A stretch of DNA of 64,000 bases, taken from the NCBI RefSeq assembly GCF_022819085.1, contig NZ_JALHAG010000001.1, positions 207,395-271,394 on the forward strand, written 5' to 3'. A program made the translations under genes and the position numbers. Shown here piece after piece: positions 16,621-25,490 of the stretch. The notes under the pieces are model-generated. The model was not told the DNA's origin and ran no database searches. It was given only the letters and a program-made list of their open reading frames with translations. Source of the stretch: Planococcus ruber. Lineage in GTDB: Bacteria; Bacillota; Bacilli; Bacillales_A; Planococcaceae. Numbering within the stretch: the first letter of the stretch is position 1; each line of letters begins with the position of its first letter.

Positions 16621-18171
16621 ATGACAAAAACCACCGAAACGACGGGGTATAACGAACGTTTAGAACAGAAACTGGCGACGATTTTTGCTGGGGGGCAGCA
16701 AAAATACCATGAAAAAATGAAGGAAAGCAATAAATTATTTGTGCGCGACCGCCTTCGACTCCTATTTGACGATGGAAATTATGTTGAAGACGGACGCTTT
16801 GCCAATGTGGAAGCGGGAGACCTTCCAGCCGATGGCGTTGTAACAGCAATCGGCAAAGTGAACGGCGAAACAGTTTGTGTCATGGCCAATGATTCGACGG
16901 TAAAAGCCGGTTCATGGGGTTTCAGAACGGTTGAGAAAATCATCCGCATCCAAGAGACAGCAGAGAAGATGCAAGTGCCGATGCTGTATTTAGTCGATTC
17001 GGCAGGCGCCCGCATTACCGACCAACTCGCGATGTTCCCGAACCGCAGAGGCGCTGGGCGGATCTTCCATAACCAGGTCAGAATGTCTGGCATGGTGCCG
17101 CAAGTTTGCCTCCTATTCGGCCCATCAGCAGCAGGCGGCGCGTACATACCGGCATTTTGTGACATTGTCATCATGGTGGAAGGCAATGCTTCCATGTATT
17201 TGGGGTCGCCGCGTATGGCGGAAAAAGTAATCGGCGAAAAAGTGACGCTGGAGGAAATGGGCGGTGCCCGCATGCACTGCACCGTCAGCGGAGTGGGCGA
17301 TGTATTGGTTTCGACGGAAGAAGAAGCGATTTCAGAAGCCCGCCGCTACCTGCAATTCTTCCCTGCGAATTTCGCTGTGAAGCCGGAAAGAATCGAATCA
17401 AAAGCCCAAAAGGCTGGCCGTTCACTAGAAGCGATCATTCCGGAAAACCAGAATGCGCCTTTTGATATGTATGAATTGATCGATCAATTAGTCGATGAAG
17501 GCAGTTTCTTCGATATCAAAAAGCTGTTCGCCGGTGAATTGATTACAGGGCTTGCCCGCATTGACGGGCAAGCCGTCGGAATTTTAGCGAACCAGCCGAA
17601 AGTCAAAGGCGGCGTCTTGTTCGGCGATTCAGCTGACAAAGGTGCGAAATTCATCAATCTGTGCGACGCTTTTTCCATTCCCTTATTGTTCCTTGCAGAC
17701 GTTCCTGGATTTATGATCGGCACGAAAGTGGAGCGGGCAGGCATTATCCGCCATGGCGCCAAATTTATTGCAGCGATGAGTTCTGCCACTGTGCCGAAAA
17801 TTTCCGTCATTGTCCGGAAAGCTTACGGCGCAGGACTTTATGCGATGGCCGGCCCGGCTTTTGAACCGGATGTCTGCATTGCACTTCCGACGGCCCAAAT
17901 TGCCGTCATGGGACCCGAAGCAGCCGTCAATGCCGTCTACTCGAATAAAATCGAGGCAATTGAAGATCCAAAAGAACGGTTGAAGTTTGTTCAAGAGAAG
18001 CATCAGGAATATAAAGAAGAAATCGATATTTATAAGCTGGCTTCAGAAATGATTATCGATGAAATTATCGCGCCAAGCCAATTGCGAAATGTGCTTTCAC
18101 AGCGCCTATCTTTTTATGAAACAAAAGATTTGCCGCTGCCATATCGAAAACACGCGATTAATCCTGTATAA
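16621..18171 (+). CDS. Acyl-CoA carboxylase carboxyltransferase (beta) subunit, PccB/YngE-like
   Basis: A 516-residue carboxyltransferase with the two-lobed crotonase-like fold of PccB, MccB and MmdA. Visible signatures are VDSAGARI (around residue 126), the glycine-rich SAAGGAYIPA (around 174), and in the second lobe VPGFMIGTKVERAGII (around 361) with ARKAYGAGLYAM-type sequence near 400. It transfers CO2 from biotin to an acyl-CoA. By hand I cannot separate propionyl-CoA from methylcrotonyl-CoA specificity; B. subtilis YngE is the closest I recall. It ends the three-gene operon before a terminator. Confidence 0.9.
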   Translation: MTKTTETTGYNERLEQKLATIFAGGQQKYHEKMKESNKLFVRDRLRLLFDDGNYVEDGRFANVEAGDLPADGVVTAIGKVNGETVCVMANDSTVKAGSWGFRTVEKIIRIQETAEKMQVPMLYLVDSAGARITDQLAMFPNRRGAGRIFHNQVRMSGMVPQVCLLFGPSAAGGAYIPAFCDIVIMVEGNASMYLGSPRMAEKVIGEKVTLEEMGGARMHCTVSGVGDVLVSTEEEAISEARRYLQFFPANFAVKPERIESKAQKAGRSLEAIIPENQNAPFDMYELIDQLVDEGSFFDIKKLFAGELITGLARIDGQAVGILANQPKVKGGVLFGDSADKGAKFINLCDAFSIPLLFLADVPGFMIGTKVERAGIIRHGAKFIAAMSSATVPKISVIVRKAYGAGLYAMAGPAFEPDVCIALPTAQIAVMGPEAAVNAVYSNKIEAIEDPKERLKFVQEKHQEYKEEIDIYKLASEMIIDEIIAPSQLRNVLSQRLSFYETKDLPLPYRKHAINPV

Positions 18172-18186
18172 TGAAAATATCCTGGA

Positions 18187-18216
18187 GTCTGCCTTTATTA
18201 GGCAGGCTTCTTTTTT
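18187..18216 (+). terminator. Terminator of the acyl-CoA carboxylase operon
   Basis: GTCTGCCT (18187-18194) pairs with AGGCAGGC (18200-18207) with one G-T pair, followed by TTCTTTTTT. Confidence 0.88.
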
Positions 18217-18255
18217 GAGAGAGTCATAATCGGTTTGGATAGGGGAGGGAATCGG

Positions 18256-19113
18256 ATGGAATTTGCAGTGGTAGGCGCTGGAGCAATCGGCATGCTCATG
18301 GCTTGTCTGTTAAAAGACGCGGGAGAAGAAGTTCTGTTAATGCCAAAAACTGAAAAGCAAGCAAAAGAAATTGAAACAGTAGGCATTTTGAAAGACCATA
18401 AGCTGTATCGGATACCCGCCATAACAGAATTTCAACTGATATCACCGGACACTTATATTTTATTGGCCGTGAAGTATGATGCGCTTTTAGAACTGGTGCC
18501 GGTGATCAGCCGTGAATGTCCGGACAACCCGCTTATTTTCCTTCAAAACGGCATGCTGCACCTGGAGTTGATCGAAGAGATGCCGCATCAGCAAATCGCT
18601 TTAGGCAGCGTCGAACATGGTGCGTTAAAAGTGGGACCGACAGAAATAAAGCATACAGGGCTGGGAACGGTGAAATTTGCGCTGGCGCGAGGAGCAGCCA
18701 CCACATTCAAGCCTTTAGCCGGCATCCAGGGTTTTCAAAGCGGATGGGTGGAAAATGCCGACCAGCTCTTATTCCGCAAAGTGCTGCTGAATTGTTTGAT
18801 CAATCCCTTGACCGCTTTGATGGAAATTAAAAATGGCGAATTGCTGACGAATTATCATGCCTATGAATTGCTGAAAAATCTTTACACGGAATTGTATCTT
18901 GCATTTCCTGAAATCGAAAAATTGCTTCCCTTTGAGGAAGTGACGGCTTTATGCGCTTCGACATCGACGAATACGTCCTCCATGCTGGCTGATAAATTGG
19001 CCAAAAGGAAAATGGAACTTGATACGATCTTGCTGTATACAATGCGGCGTTCAAAACTTGAACTGCCCTTATTGAAAACCTTATATAATCTATTAAAAGC
19101 GACTGAGGTATAA
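18256..19113 (+). CDS. panE: 2-dehydropantoate 2-reductase (ketopantoate reductase family)
   Basis: A 285-residue Rossmann-fold oxidoreductase that reduces ketopantoate to pantoate with NADPH in pantothenate/CoA synthesis. The dinucleotide motif GAGAIGM spans residues 7-13. An AVKYDAL segment follows near 75 and an LQNGM motif near 99. The C-terminal helical domain contains KVLLNCLINPLTAL (around 176), with the lysine and Asn expected for catalysis. The start at 18256 is preferred for GGGGAGGG upstream; a TTG at 18235 is in frame but has no site. It corresponds to B. subtilis ylbQ. Confidence 0.85.
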   Translation: MEFAVVGAGAIGMLMACLLKDAGEEVLLMPKTEKQAKEIETVGILKDHKLYRIPAITEFQLISPDTYILLAVKYDALLELVPVISRECPDNPLIFLQNGMLHLELIEEMPHQQIALGSVEHGALKVGPTEIKHTGLGTVKFALARGAATTFKPLAGIQGFQSGWVENADQLLFRKVLLNCLINPLTALMEIKNGELLTNYHAYELLKNLYTELYLAFPEIEKLLPFEEVTALCASTSTNTSSMLADKLAKRKMELDTILLYTMRRSKLELPLLKTLYNLLKATEV

Positions 19114-19116
19114 GCG

Positions 19117-19500
19117 ATGGATATTCTATACACGATAGGGGCAGTCTTGATCTTTGCGCCATTTATTGCCTTTCTTCTAGTGGTGCTGATTGCCCGCAAA
19201 AAAATGAAATACCAATCAATCGGCCTTGCTGCTGATTTAACTACTTTTTTGCTGTTCTTTTCAGTGCCTGTATCGATCAAAGCGATTTGGCAGATTGACA
19301 TCACGGCTCTCGTCTATTTGATTGCGATCCTGATCGCGATCGTTTTGCTTGTCATCGAATGGCGGCAGACAAAGGAAATTGAAATCTTAAGATACATTCG
19401 GCAAACGTGGCGCATGTACTTCGTGCTTCTTGCTCTTGCCTATAGTTCGATCTGGGCCGTCGGGATTGTTCTTTCGCTTTTGCATTTTTTTAGGATATGA
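19117..19500 (+). CDS. DUF3397 family membrane protein
   Basis: A 127-residue integral membrane protein with four predicted helices (about 4-26, 36-56, 62-80 and 102-122) and a basic loop after the first. It matches DUF3397, a Bacillales family of unknown role that typically lies between panE and bshC, exactly as here. It begins three bases after the panE stop, so they are co-transcribed. Nothing in the sequence indicates a substrate or catalytic site. Confidence 0.83.
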   Translation: MDILYTIGAVLIFAPFIAFLLVVLIARKKMKYQSIGLAADLTTFLLFFSVPVSIKAIWQIDITALVYLIAILIAIVLLVIEWRQTKEIEILRYIRQTWRMYFVLLALAYSSIWAVGIVLSLLHFFRI

Positions 19501-19575
19501 AGCTGATTTTTTTTATTTCTTACTGCCTTTTGATATAGTAAGTTTGAATGTATAGGGAAAAGGGGACTTTTTTTC

Positions 19576-21195
19576 ATGAGGCTTGAAGAACAATATGCCG
19601 CACCGGCAAATAAATTAATGAATGATTACATAAATGGCGAGAACGGAATTTACGACTATTTTTCCTATGAACCGGCCTTGGAAAAGTTCGCTGAACGCAT
19701 GGAAGCCCTTAAGGAACATCCGGTAGACCGGCTGCGGCTCAGTTCGATTTTAAGGAATTATATGGGCCGCCACGGCATTTCTGGAAAAGCAGCCGAGCAT
19801 TTGCAGGCGTTTGAAAATGGGGCGCCTGTCGTTGTGACCGGGCAGCAAGCCGGCCTTTTGACGGGGCCGCTCTATACCGTGCATAAAGCGATTTCGGTTA
19901 TTGTCCTGGCGAAAGAAGCAAGCGACCGGCTCAATCAAAAGGTGGTCCCTGTATTCTGGATTGCCGGAGAAGACCATGATTTATCAGAAATCAGCCATTT
20001 GTACCGCGAAGTCAATGGACGGGTAGATAAATTGAACTTTCCGCACGTGGAATACGGAAAAAGCTCCGCTTCTGCTGCAAAAATAAACAAAAAGAAAATC
20101 ACGGAGTTTTTGGAAGAATATTTCCGCAGCATGCCCGAAACGGCACACTCGAAAGAATTACATCAAATGGCTTTCCGCTTTTTGGAGGCATCGGATTCAT
20201 TTACGGATTTCTTTTCTGCTTTTATCCATTACTTTTTCCAGGAAGAAGGTTTGCTGTTCATTGACGCTGCGTTTCCGGAATTGCGCCACTATGAATCTTC
20301 TTATTTCCTCGAAATGATCGAAAAGTCGGAAGCCATTGCAGCGGCGGTTCACCGGACGGAGCAATCTCTGGTTGCACAAGGCTACTCGGCTGCCATTGAA
20401 GCGGAAGCGGATGCAGCCAATCTCTTTATTACTGTGCAAGGTGAACGCATTCTCTTGCAAAGAAGCGAAGGCAGCTTTACCGGCAATAACGGAGCGGTTT
20501 CTTTTACGGCTGAAGAACTGAAAGAAATTGCGGCAAACAATCCGGAACGGTTAAGCAATAATGTGGTGACAAGACCCCTGATGCAAGAAATGGTCTTCCC
20601 GGTACTGGCCTTTGTTGGAGGCCCCGGCGAAATTTCCTATTGGGCAGCTTTAAAAGAGGCATTCAAGCTGATGGGCATGGAATTGCCGATTATCTTGCCT
20701 CGTCTTGGCATGACGCTTGTAAATCGCCAAGTGCAAAGTTTAATGGAGAAATACGGACTGGACTTCGAGGGAGTCGTCAATGACCGGAAAGTCAGCCAAC
20801 TGAAAATCCAGTTGATGGACTCGATTCGCGATAAAGATGCCGAAGAAATGGTGGAAGAATTGAAAACGAAGCTTCAGGCAGACTATGAAGCTATTCAAGA
20901 AAAGTTTTCATCCATAAGTAAAGGGCTAACGCCTATTGTGGAAAAGAACTTGAAAATCCATTTAAAGCAATTGGATTTTTTGAAAAACAAATTGGAAGAT
21001 GAAGTGATGCTTCAAAACAGCACGCAATTTACCCATTTTGAAACGCTGGAGAATGAGTTAATTCCAAATAATAGTCTGCAAGAACGAGTATATAGTCCCT
21101 TCCTATATATGAATGAATACGGAAAAACGCTCGTCCAGGACATGCTAAAGCTGGATTTGAAATATGACAAAAATCACAAAATCATCTATATGTAA
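19576..21195 (+). CDS. bshC: Bacillithiol biosynthesis cysteine-adding enzyme BshC
   Basis: A 539-residue cytoplasmic enzyme that adds cysteine to glucosaminyl-malate in the last step of bacillithiol synthesis. The N-terminal catalytic region shows VVTGQQAGLLTGPLYT-type sequence (around residue 84) and FWIAGEDHDL (around 127), both hallmarks of the family. A long coiled-coil region rich in Lys and Glu lies at about 425-490. The position upstream of mraZ is the same as B. subtilis yllA. The organism therefore probably makes bacillithiol; bshA and bshB are not in this window. Confidence 0.94.
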   Translation: MRLEEQYAAPANKLMNDYINGENGIYDYFSYEPALEKFAERMEALKEHPVDRLRLSSILRNYMGRHGISGKAAEHLQAFENGAPVVVTGQQAGLLTGPLYTVHKAISVIVLAKEASDRLNQKVVPVFWIAGEDHDLSEISHLYREVNGRVDKLNFPHVEYGKSSASAAKINKKKITEFLEEYFRSMPETAHSKELHQMAFRFLEASDSFTDFFSAFIHYFFQEEGLLFIDAAFPELRHYESSYFLEMIEKSEAIAAAVHRTEQSLVAQGYSAAIEAEADAANLFITVQGERILLQRSEGSFTGNNGAVSFTAEELKEIAANNPERLSNNVVTRPLMQEMVFPVLAFVGGPGEISYWAALKEAFKLMGMELPIILPRLGMTLVNRQVQSLMEKYGLDFEGVVNDRKVSQLKIQLMDSIRDKDAEEMVEELKTKLQADYEAIQEKFSSISKGLTPIVEKNLKIHLKQLDFLKNKLEDEVMLQNSTQFTHFETLENELIPNNSLQERVYSPFLYMNEYGKTLVQDMLKLDLKYDKNHKIIYM

Positions 21196-21203
21196 GCTAA
21201 AAA

Positions 21204-21228
21204 AGTCTGCCTCGGCAGGCTTTTTTTG
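21204..21228 (+). terminator. Terminator after bshC
   Basis: GTCTGC / GCAGGC (21205-21210 with 21215-21220, one G-T pair, CTCG loop) is followed by seven T. Confidence 0.9.
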
Positions 21229-21287
21229 TCTCAAGAAGTAGAACTGAGATTTATTTTTGTAACAAACGTGAAATATTTCAAAAACAA

Positions 21288-21317
21288 GTGGTGAGAAGTG
21301 GGGGATTGTGGTACATT
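21288..21317 (+). promoter_or_regulatory. MraZ operator repeats overlapping the dcw promoter
   Basis: Three GTGG repeats begin at 21288, 21298 and 21308, exactly 10 bases apart, that is on one face of the helix. Known MraZ proteins bind such short direct repeats with 10-base periodicity at their own promoter. A likely extended -10 element, TGGTACATT (21309-21317), overlaps the third repeat, so MraZ bound here would block RNA polymerase. A fourth GTGG at 21329 is part of the ribosome site and is off the 10-base register. Confidence 0.7.
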
Positions 21318-21342
21318 AAAATCAATAAGTGGGGTGACGGGC

Positions 21343-21774
21343 ATGTTCATGGGAGAATATCAACATAGCGTTGATGCAAAGGGACGTTTAATCGTGCCTG
21401 CAAAGTTTCGCGAGCAGCTAGGCGAAAGTTTTGTAATTACCCGTGGCCTGGATCAATGCTTATTTGGTTACACAATGGATGAATGGCAAAAGATCGAAGA
21501 AAAGCTGAAAGAGCTGCCGGTCACTAAAAAAGACGCACGTGCTTTTACACGATTCTTTTTCTCGGGTGCATCTGAAGTTGAACTCGATAAACAAGGGCGC
21601 GTCAATATCCCTTCAACATTGCTAACATACGCAAAATTGGACAAAGAATGCATAATACTCGGAGTGTCGAACCGCTTTGAAATTTGGGCGAAAGATGCAT
21701 GGGAAGAATACTTTACAGCATCAGAAGATTCATTTAATGATATTGCAGAGAATTTAGCAGACTTTGATTTTTAA
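21343..21774 (+). CDS. mraZ: Transcriptional regulator MraZ
   Basis: A 143-residue DNA-binding protein with two tandem AbrB-like SpoVT/MraZ domains, each with a DxxGR motif (DAKGR around residue 11, DKQGR around 84). It forms a ring-shaped oligomer and represses the division and cell-wall cluster. The start at 21343 gives the conserved [10 protein letters not shown]-terminus behind GGGGTGA. The longer in-frame version from 21298 would start inside the operator and is rejected. It is the first gene of the dcw operon. Confidence 0.96.
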   Translation: MFMGEYQHSVDAKGRLIVPAKFREQLGESFVITRGLDQCLFGYTMDEWQKIEEKLKELPVTKKDARAFTRFFFSGASEVELDKQGRVNIPSTLLTYAKLDKECIILGVSNRFEIWAKDAWEEYFTASEDSFNDIAENLADFDF

Positions 21775-21795
21775 AAATTGAACGGGGGGAATGGA

Positions 21796-22734
21796 TTGTT
21801 CAACCACACCACGGTTTTACTCCAAGAGACTGTCGATGGACTGAACATTCGTCCTGATGGCATTTATGTGGACTGCACGCTAGGCGGAGCAGGGCACAGT
21901 GAGTATTTAGTAAAGCAATTATCAGATGAAGGGCATTTGTTTTGTTTTGACCAAGACGCGACAGCGATTGAGCATGCAAAAGAAAAACTGGCAGATTATC
22001 TGCACCGGATCACTTTCATCCATGCGAATTTTAAATTGATAAAAGAAGAATTGGAAATGCGCGGAATCGAAAAAGTCGATGGCATTCTTTATGACTTAGG
22101 GGTTTCTTCTCCCCAATTGGATACTCCTGAAAGGGGATTCAGTTACCATAACGATGCACCGCTCGATATGCGGATGGACCAATCAGCCCACTTAAGTGCT
22201 TACCATGTGGTCAATGAATGGCCGTATGAAGACTTAGTCCGCATTTTCTACCGCTACGGCGAAGAGAAGTTTTCCAAGCAAATTGCCCGAAAAATCGAAG
22301 CGGCCAGGGAAACCGAACCGATTGAAACGACAGGGCAACTAGTGGAGTGCATCAAAGACGGAATTCCGGCTTTTGCAAGGCGGAAAGGCGGCCATCCGGC
22401 AAAACGCGTATTCCAAGCAATCCGCATTGCCGTAAACGATGAACTCGGAGCAGCCGAAGTATCCTTACAGCATGCGTTAGAGTTGCTTGCAGTAGGCGGC
22501 CGGATCAGTGTCATCACATTCCATTCGTTAGAAGACCGTTTGTGCAAGACGATATTCAAGGAAGCTTCATCACTTCCGGAACTGCCGCCGAATTTACCGG
22601 TTATCCCGGATGGCATGGAACCGATGCTGAAGCTCATTACCCGAAAACCGATCTTGCCATCAGAAGAAGAATTAGAGCAAAATAACCGTTCGCGATCAGC
22701 GAAATTGCGGATAGCAGAAAAAATCAGAGAATAA
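21796..22734 (+). CDS. rsmH: 16S rRNA (cytosine(1402)-N(4))-methyltransferase RsmH
   Basis: A 312-residue SAM-dependent methyltransferase (MraW). The SAM site CTLGGAGHS lies around residue 33 and the [12 protein letters not shown] motif around 102; FHSLEDR appears near 245. It methylates C1402 of 16S rRNA. I place the start at TTG 21796, with GGGGGGAA six bases upstream. This produces the [10 protein letters not shown]-terminus that aligns with the family; the earlier TTG at 21778 overlaps the ribosome site. It follows mraZ with a 21-base gap. Confidence 0.95.
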   Translation: MFNHTTVLLQETVDGLNIRPDGIYVDCTLGGAGHSEYLVKQLSDEGHLFCFDQDATAIEHAKEKLADYLHRITFIHANFKLIKEELEMRGIEKVDGILYDLGVSSPQLDTPERGFSYHNDAPLDMRMDQSAHLSAYHVVNEWPYEDLVRIFYRYGEEKFSKQIARKIEAARETEPIETTGQLVECIKDGIPAFARRKGGHPAKRVFQAIRIAVNDELGAAEVSLQHALELLAVGGRISVITFHSLEDRLCKTIFKEASSLPELPPNLPVIPDGMEPMLKLITRKPILPSEEELEQNNRSRSAKLRIAEKIRE

Positions 22735-22746
22735 GGGCGTGTTCAA

Positions 22747-23106
22747 ATGGCGTTGAGTGCTAGAAAAGAAGCATACATACAACAGCCGGCCGTTCCTCAA
22801 AACCCGAGTCGGCAGCCGGTCAAAAAACAAAGTTTAATCACAAAAGGCGAGAAAGTCCTTTATTTGTCTTTCTTGGCGGCCTTTGTCTTTTGTGCATTGA
22901 TGATTTTACAGAATCAATCGGAAATTCAGGCATCTACTCAAGAAATTCAAACAATTGAACAATCAATCGATGAAAAAGTGAAACAAAATACAGATTTGTC
23001 TGTGCAAGTCAGTGAACTTTCTACATATGAGCGCATTTGGTCAAAAGCAAAAGAATCTGGCCTTAAATTAAATGAGCAAAATGTAAAGGTAGTGCCTGGG
23101 CAATGA
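22747..23106 (+). CDS. ftsL: Cell division protein FtsL
   Basis: A 119-residue bitopic membrane protein. A basic cytoplasmic N-terminus (about 1-35) is followed by one transmembrane helix (about 37-56), then a coiled-coil leucine-zipper-like region (about 58-105). It joins DivIC and DivIB at the septum and stabilises PBP2B. Its stop overlaps the pbpB start in the ATGA pattern. Assignment relies on topology and position, because FtsL sequences diverge fast. Confidence 0.9.
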   Translation: MALSARKEAYIQQPAVPQNPSRQPVKKQSLITKGEKVLYLSFLAAFVFCALMILQNQSEIQASTQEIQTIEQSIDEKVKQNTDLSVQVSELSTYERIWSKAKESGLKLNEQNVKVVPGQ

Positions 23107-25466
23107 AAAAAAAGTTTCGATTTCAATGGGGAGCCTTTCTGCTGTTTTTGATTTTTGCAGGGCTCTTTTTCATTTTGGCGCTGAGAATTGTTACTATTCA
23201 GGCAACAGGATCTGTTGAAGGCCAGGAGCTGGCTGCCAAAGCAGCAGCCAAGTACAGCCAGGAAGAAGTACTTTCCGCCGAACGCGGAAAAATACTCGAC
23301 CGCAACGGAGAAGTGATTGCGGAAGATACACTGTCCTATAAACTTGTGGCTGTGATCGAAGAGTCCGCTACGCAAAATCCGGAAGACCCAAATCACGTCG
23401 TTGACCCTGAAATGACTGCACAGGTTCTCTCCAAATACTTGGACATGGAAGAAAGTGAAATAGTAAAGATTTTAGAGGCCGGAATTGAAAAAGACCGGTA
23501 CCAGGTTGAATTCGGTTCTGCCGGACGGGAAATCAGCCATACGAAAATGATGGAAATAAAAGAAGAAGACCTTCCAGGCATCTTATTTGTGCGAGATTTG
23601 AAGCGGCTCTATCCCAATGGCAGTTTCGCCTCTCACTTGATCGGTTTTGCGCTGAAAGAAGAATTGGAAGATGGGCAAATCGTAACAAAAGGAAAAATGG
23701 GGCTTGAAGCCATTCATGATGAGGTGTTAACTGGAAAGAACGGCAAAATGGAGTTTGATACGGATAAATGGGGGTACTTGCTGCCAAATAGCGATTCGAT
23801 TGTAACCCCGGCCATAGATGGTTCAAATTTGCAGTTAACTTTGGATAAAACATTGCAGAACTTTTTGGAAGATGCAATGAATAATGTACAGGAAGAATAT
23901 TCGCCTACAAGGATGATTGCGGTTATTGCGGATCCTAAAACCGGTGAAATTTTAGCTATGACGCAGCGTCCAACTTTCAATCCTAATACGCGTGAGGGCC
24001 TTTCAGACAATTGGCTAAACGAGAGCATCGAATTGACGATTGAACCGGGCTCGCCAATGAAGATGTTTACTTTGGCATCGGCGATCCAGGAAGGAAAATG
24101 GGATCCCAATGCATATTACAATTCAGGATCTTATACGCTGTTTGGGACGACCATCGGTGACCATAACGGTAGGAGAGGGTGGGGGAGCATAACGTTCTTG
24201 GAAGGTTTCCAACGCTCCTCTAACGTATCCATGGCTTATTTGCTTGAACGCATCGGACCGGAAAACTTCATGAAATACGTTGATGCATTCGGTTTTGGCA
24301 AAAAAACCGGGATCGACCTTCCGAATGAATCGTCTGGCACTATACTGAATAATTTCCCTGTAGAGCGCCTGACGACTGCTTTTGGACAAGGATCTACCGT
24401 CACGCCGATCCAAATGATTCAGGCAGCTTCGGCCATTGCGAACGATGGGACGATGATGAAGCCTTACGTAATTGATCAAATTAAAAACCCGGATACTGGG
24501 GAAGTTTCCGTGAAAAGTGAACCGGAAAAAGCCGGGAATCCGATTTCTGCAGAAACGGCCAAAAAAGTTCGGGAAATTCTTGCTTCAACGGTCACTTCGG
24601 AACATGGTTCGGGACGGCCATTCGCATTGCAGGATTATACAGTAGCCGGCAAAACCGGAACTGCGCAAATTCCTGGTGAAGATGGACGCTATATGGTCGG
24701 AAGAAATAATTACCTGTATTCCTTCCTGGGCATGGCGCCAGCGGAAAATCCGGAGTTGCTGATTTATATCGGCGTTCAACAGCCGCAGCTGCCTTTGGAT
24801 GAATATGGCTCCATTCCGGTTTCGAAGATTTTCACTTCCGTGATGGAGAATGGTTTGAAGTACATGAACATTGAACCGGAAAATGCCGAAACAGCCAAAA
24901 CGTTTAAAGTAGAAGATTATACAGGGAAATCCGTGAAAGACATCACTACTCAGTTGGCTGAACAGGGCATTGAAGCAGTGCCTGCCGGAAAAGGGGACAA
25001 AGTGATTGCCCAGTATCCGGCCAAAGGCGAGACTGTGGCCGAAGGCGCAAAAGTGATCCTGAAAACCGAAGGCGTGCCGCAGCTGCCTGATTTCACCGGC
25101 TGGTCAAAACGCGATTTGCTTGCGTTCCAATCATTGAGCGGATTGTCTCTTGAAATTGCCGGCCAAGGGTTTGCAGTCAGCCAAAGCTTATCGCAGGGAG
25201 CAGAAGTTGCTCCGAGAGAACCGATTGTCATTCAATTGCAGACGCCGGAAGAATCATTCAACCAGCTTATGGCAGATGGACCTGAGGGGATACCGGATGC
25301 AGACATAGAGAGTTCTTCCGAAGAAAGCACGGAGCAAGACGGCCAGGGCGAAGAACTAGATGGAAATGCCGGCTTCGAGGAATCGGCTGAAGAACCGGTC
25401 ATCGAAGAAGGCAGTATCGTAGAAGAAAGCTTGGAAGAAACAATCACCGAAGAAACCGGGGAATAA
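23103..25466 (+). CDS. pbpB: Penicillin-binding protein 2B, septal transpeptidase
   Basis: A 787-residue class B PBP. In order: a transmembrane anchor (about 10-30), a dimerisation domain (about 55-225) and a transpeptidase domain (about 245-580). Its motifs are intact: SxxK as SPMK with Ser317, SxN as Ser372-Asn374, and KTG at 517-519. Two PASTA domains follow (about 600-658 and 660-722). The last 60 or so residues form a very acidic, low-complexity tail. B. subtilis PBP2B is about 70 residues shorter, and the tail explains the difference. It crosslinks septal peptidoglycan with FtsL and DivIB. In B. subtilis spoVD follows; here mraY does. Confidence 0.96.
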   Translation: MKKKFRFQWGAFLLFLIFAGLFFILALRIVTIQATGSVEGQELAAKAAAKYSQEEVLSAERGKILDRNGEVIAEDTLSYKLVAVIEESATQNPEDPNHVVDPEMTAQVLSKYLDMEESEIVKILEAGIEKDRYQVEFGSAGREISHTKMMEIKEEDLPGILFVRDLKRLYPNGSFASHLIGFALKEELEDGQIVTKGKMGLEAIHDEVLTGKNGKMEFDTDKWGYLLPNSDSIVTPAIDGSNLQLTLDKTLQNFLEDAMNNVQEEYSPTRMIAVIADPKTGEILAMTQRPTFNPNTREGLSDNWLNESIELTIEPGSPMKMFTLASAIQEGKWDPNAYYNSGSYTLFGTTIGDHNGRRGWGSITFLEGFQRSSNVSMAYLLERIGPENFMKYVDAFGFGKKTGIDLPNESSGTILNNFPVERLTTAFGQGSTVTPIQMIQAASAIANDGTMMKPYVIDQIKNPDTGEVSVKSEPEKAGNPISAETAKKVREILASTVTSEHGSGRPFALQDYTVAGKTGTAQIPGEDGRYMVGRNNYLYSFLGMAPAENPELLIYIGVQQPQLPLDEYGSIPVSKIFTSVMENGLKYMNIEPENAETAKTFKVEDYTGKSVKDITTQLAEQGIEAVPAGKGDKVIAQYPAKGETVAEGAKVILKTEGVPQLPDFTGWSKRDLLAFQSLSGLSLEIAGQGFAVSQSLSQGAEVAPREPIVIQLQTPEESFNQLMADGPEGIPDADIESSSEESTEQDGQGEELDGNAGFEESAEEPVIEEGSIVEESLEETITEETGE

Positions 25467-25490
25467 TTTACTATTTAAAGGAGCTCTATA

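Noticed and set aside
18187-21227. Similar GTCTGCC/GGCAGGC hairpins at 18187 and 21205 considered as a repeated element
   Set aside because: Similarity is limited to the short terminator stem and does not extend to the flanks; both are ordinary terminators.
21329-21332. A fourth GTGG as part of the MraZ operator
   Set aside because: It is 21 bases from the third repeat, off the 10-base register, and belongs to the mraZ ribosome site.
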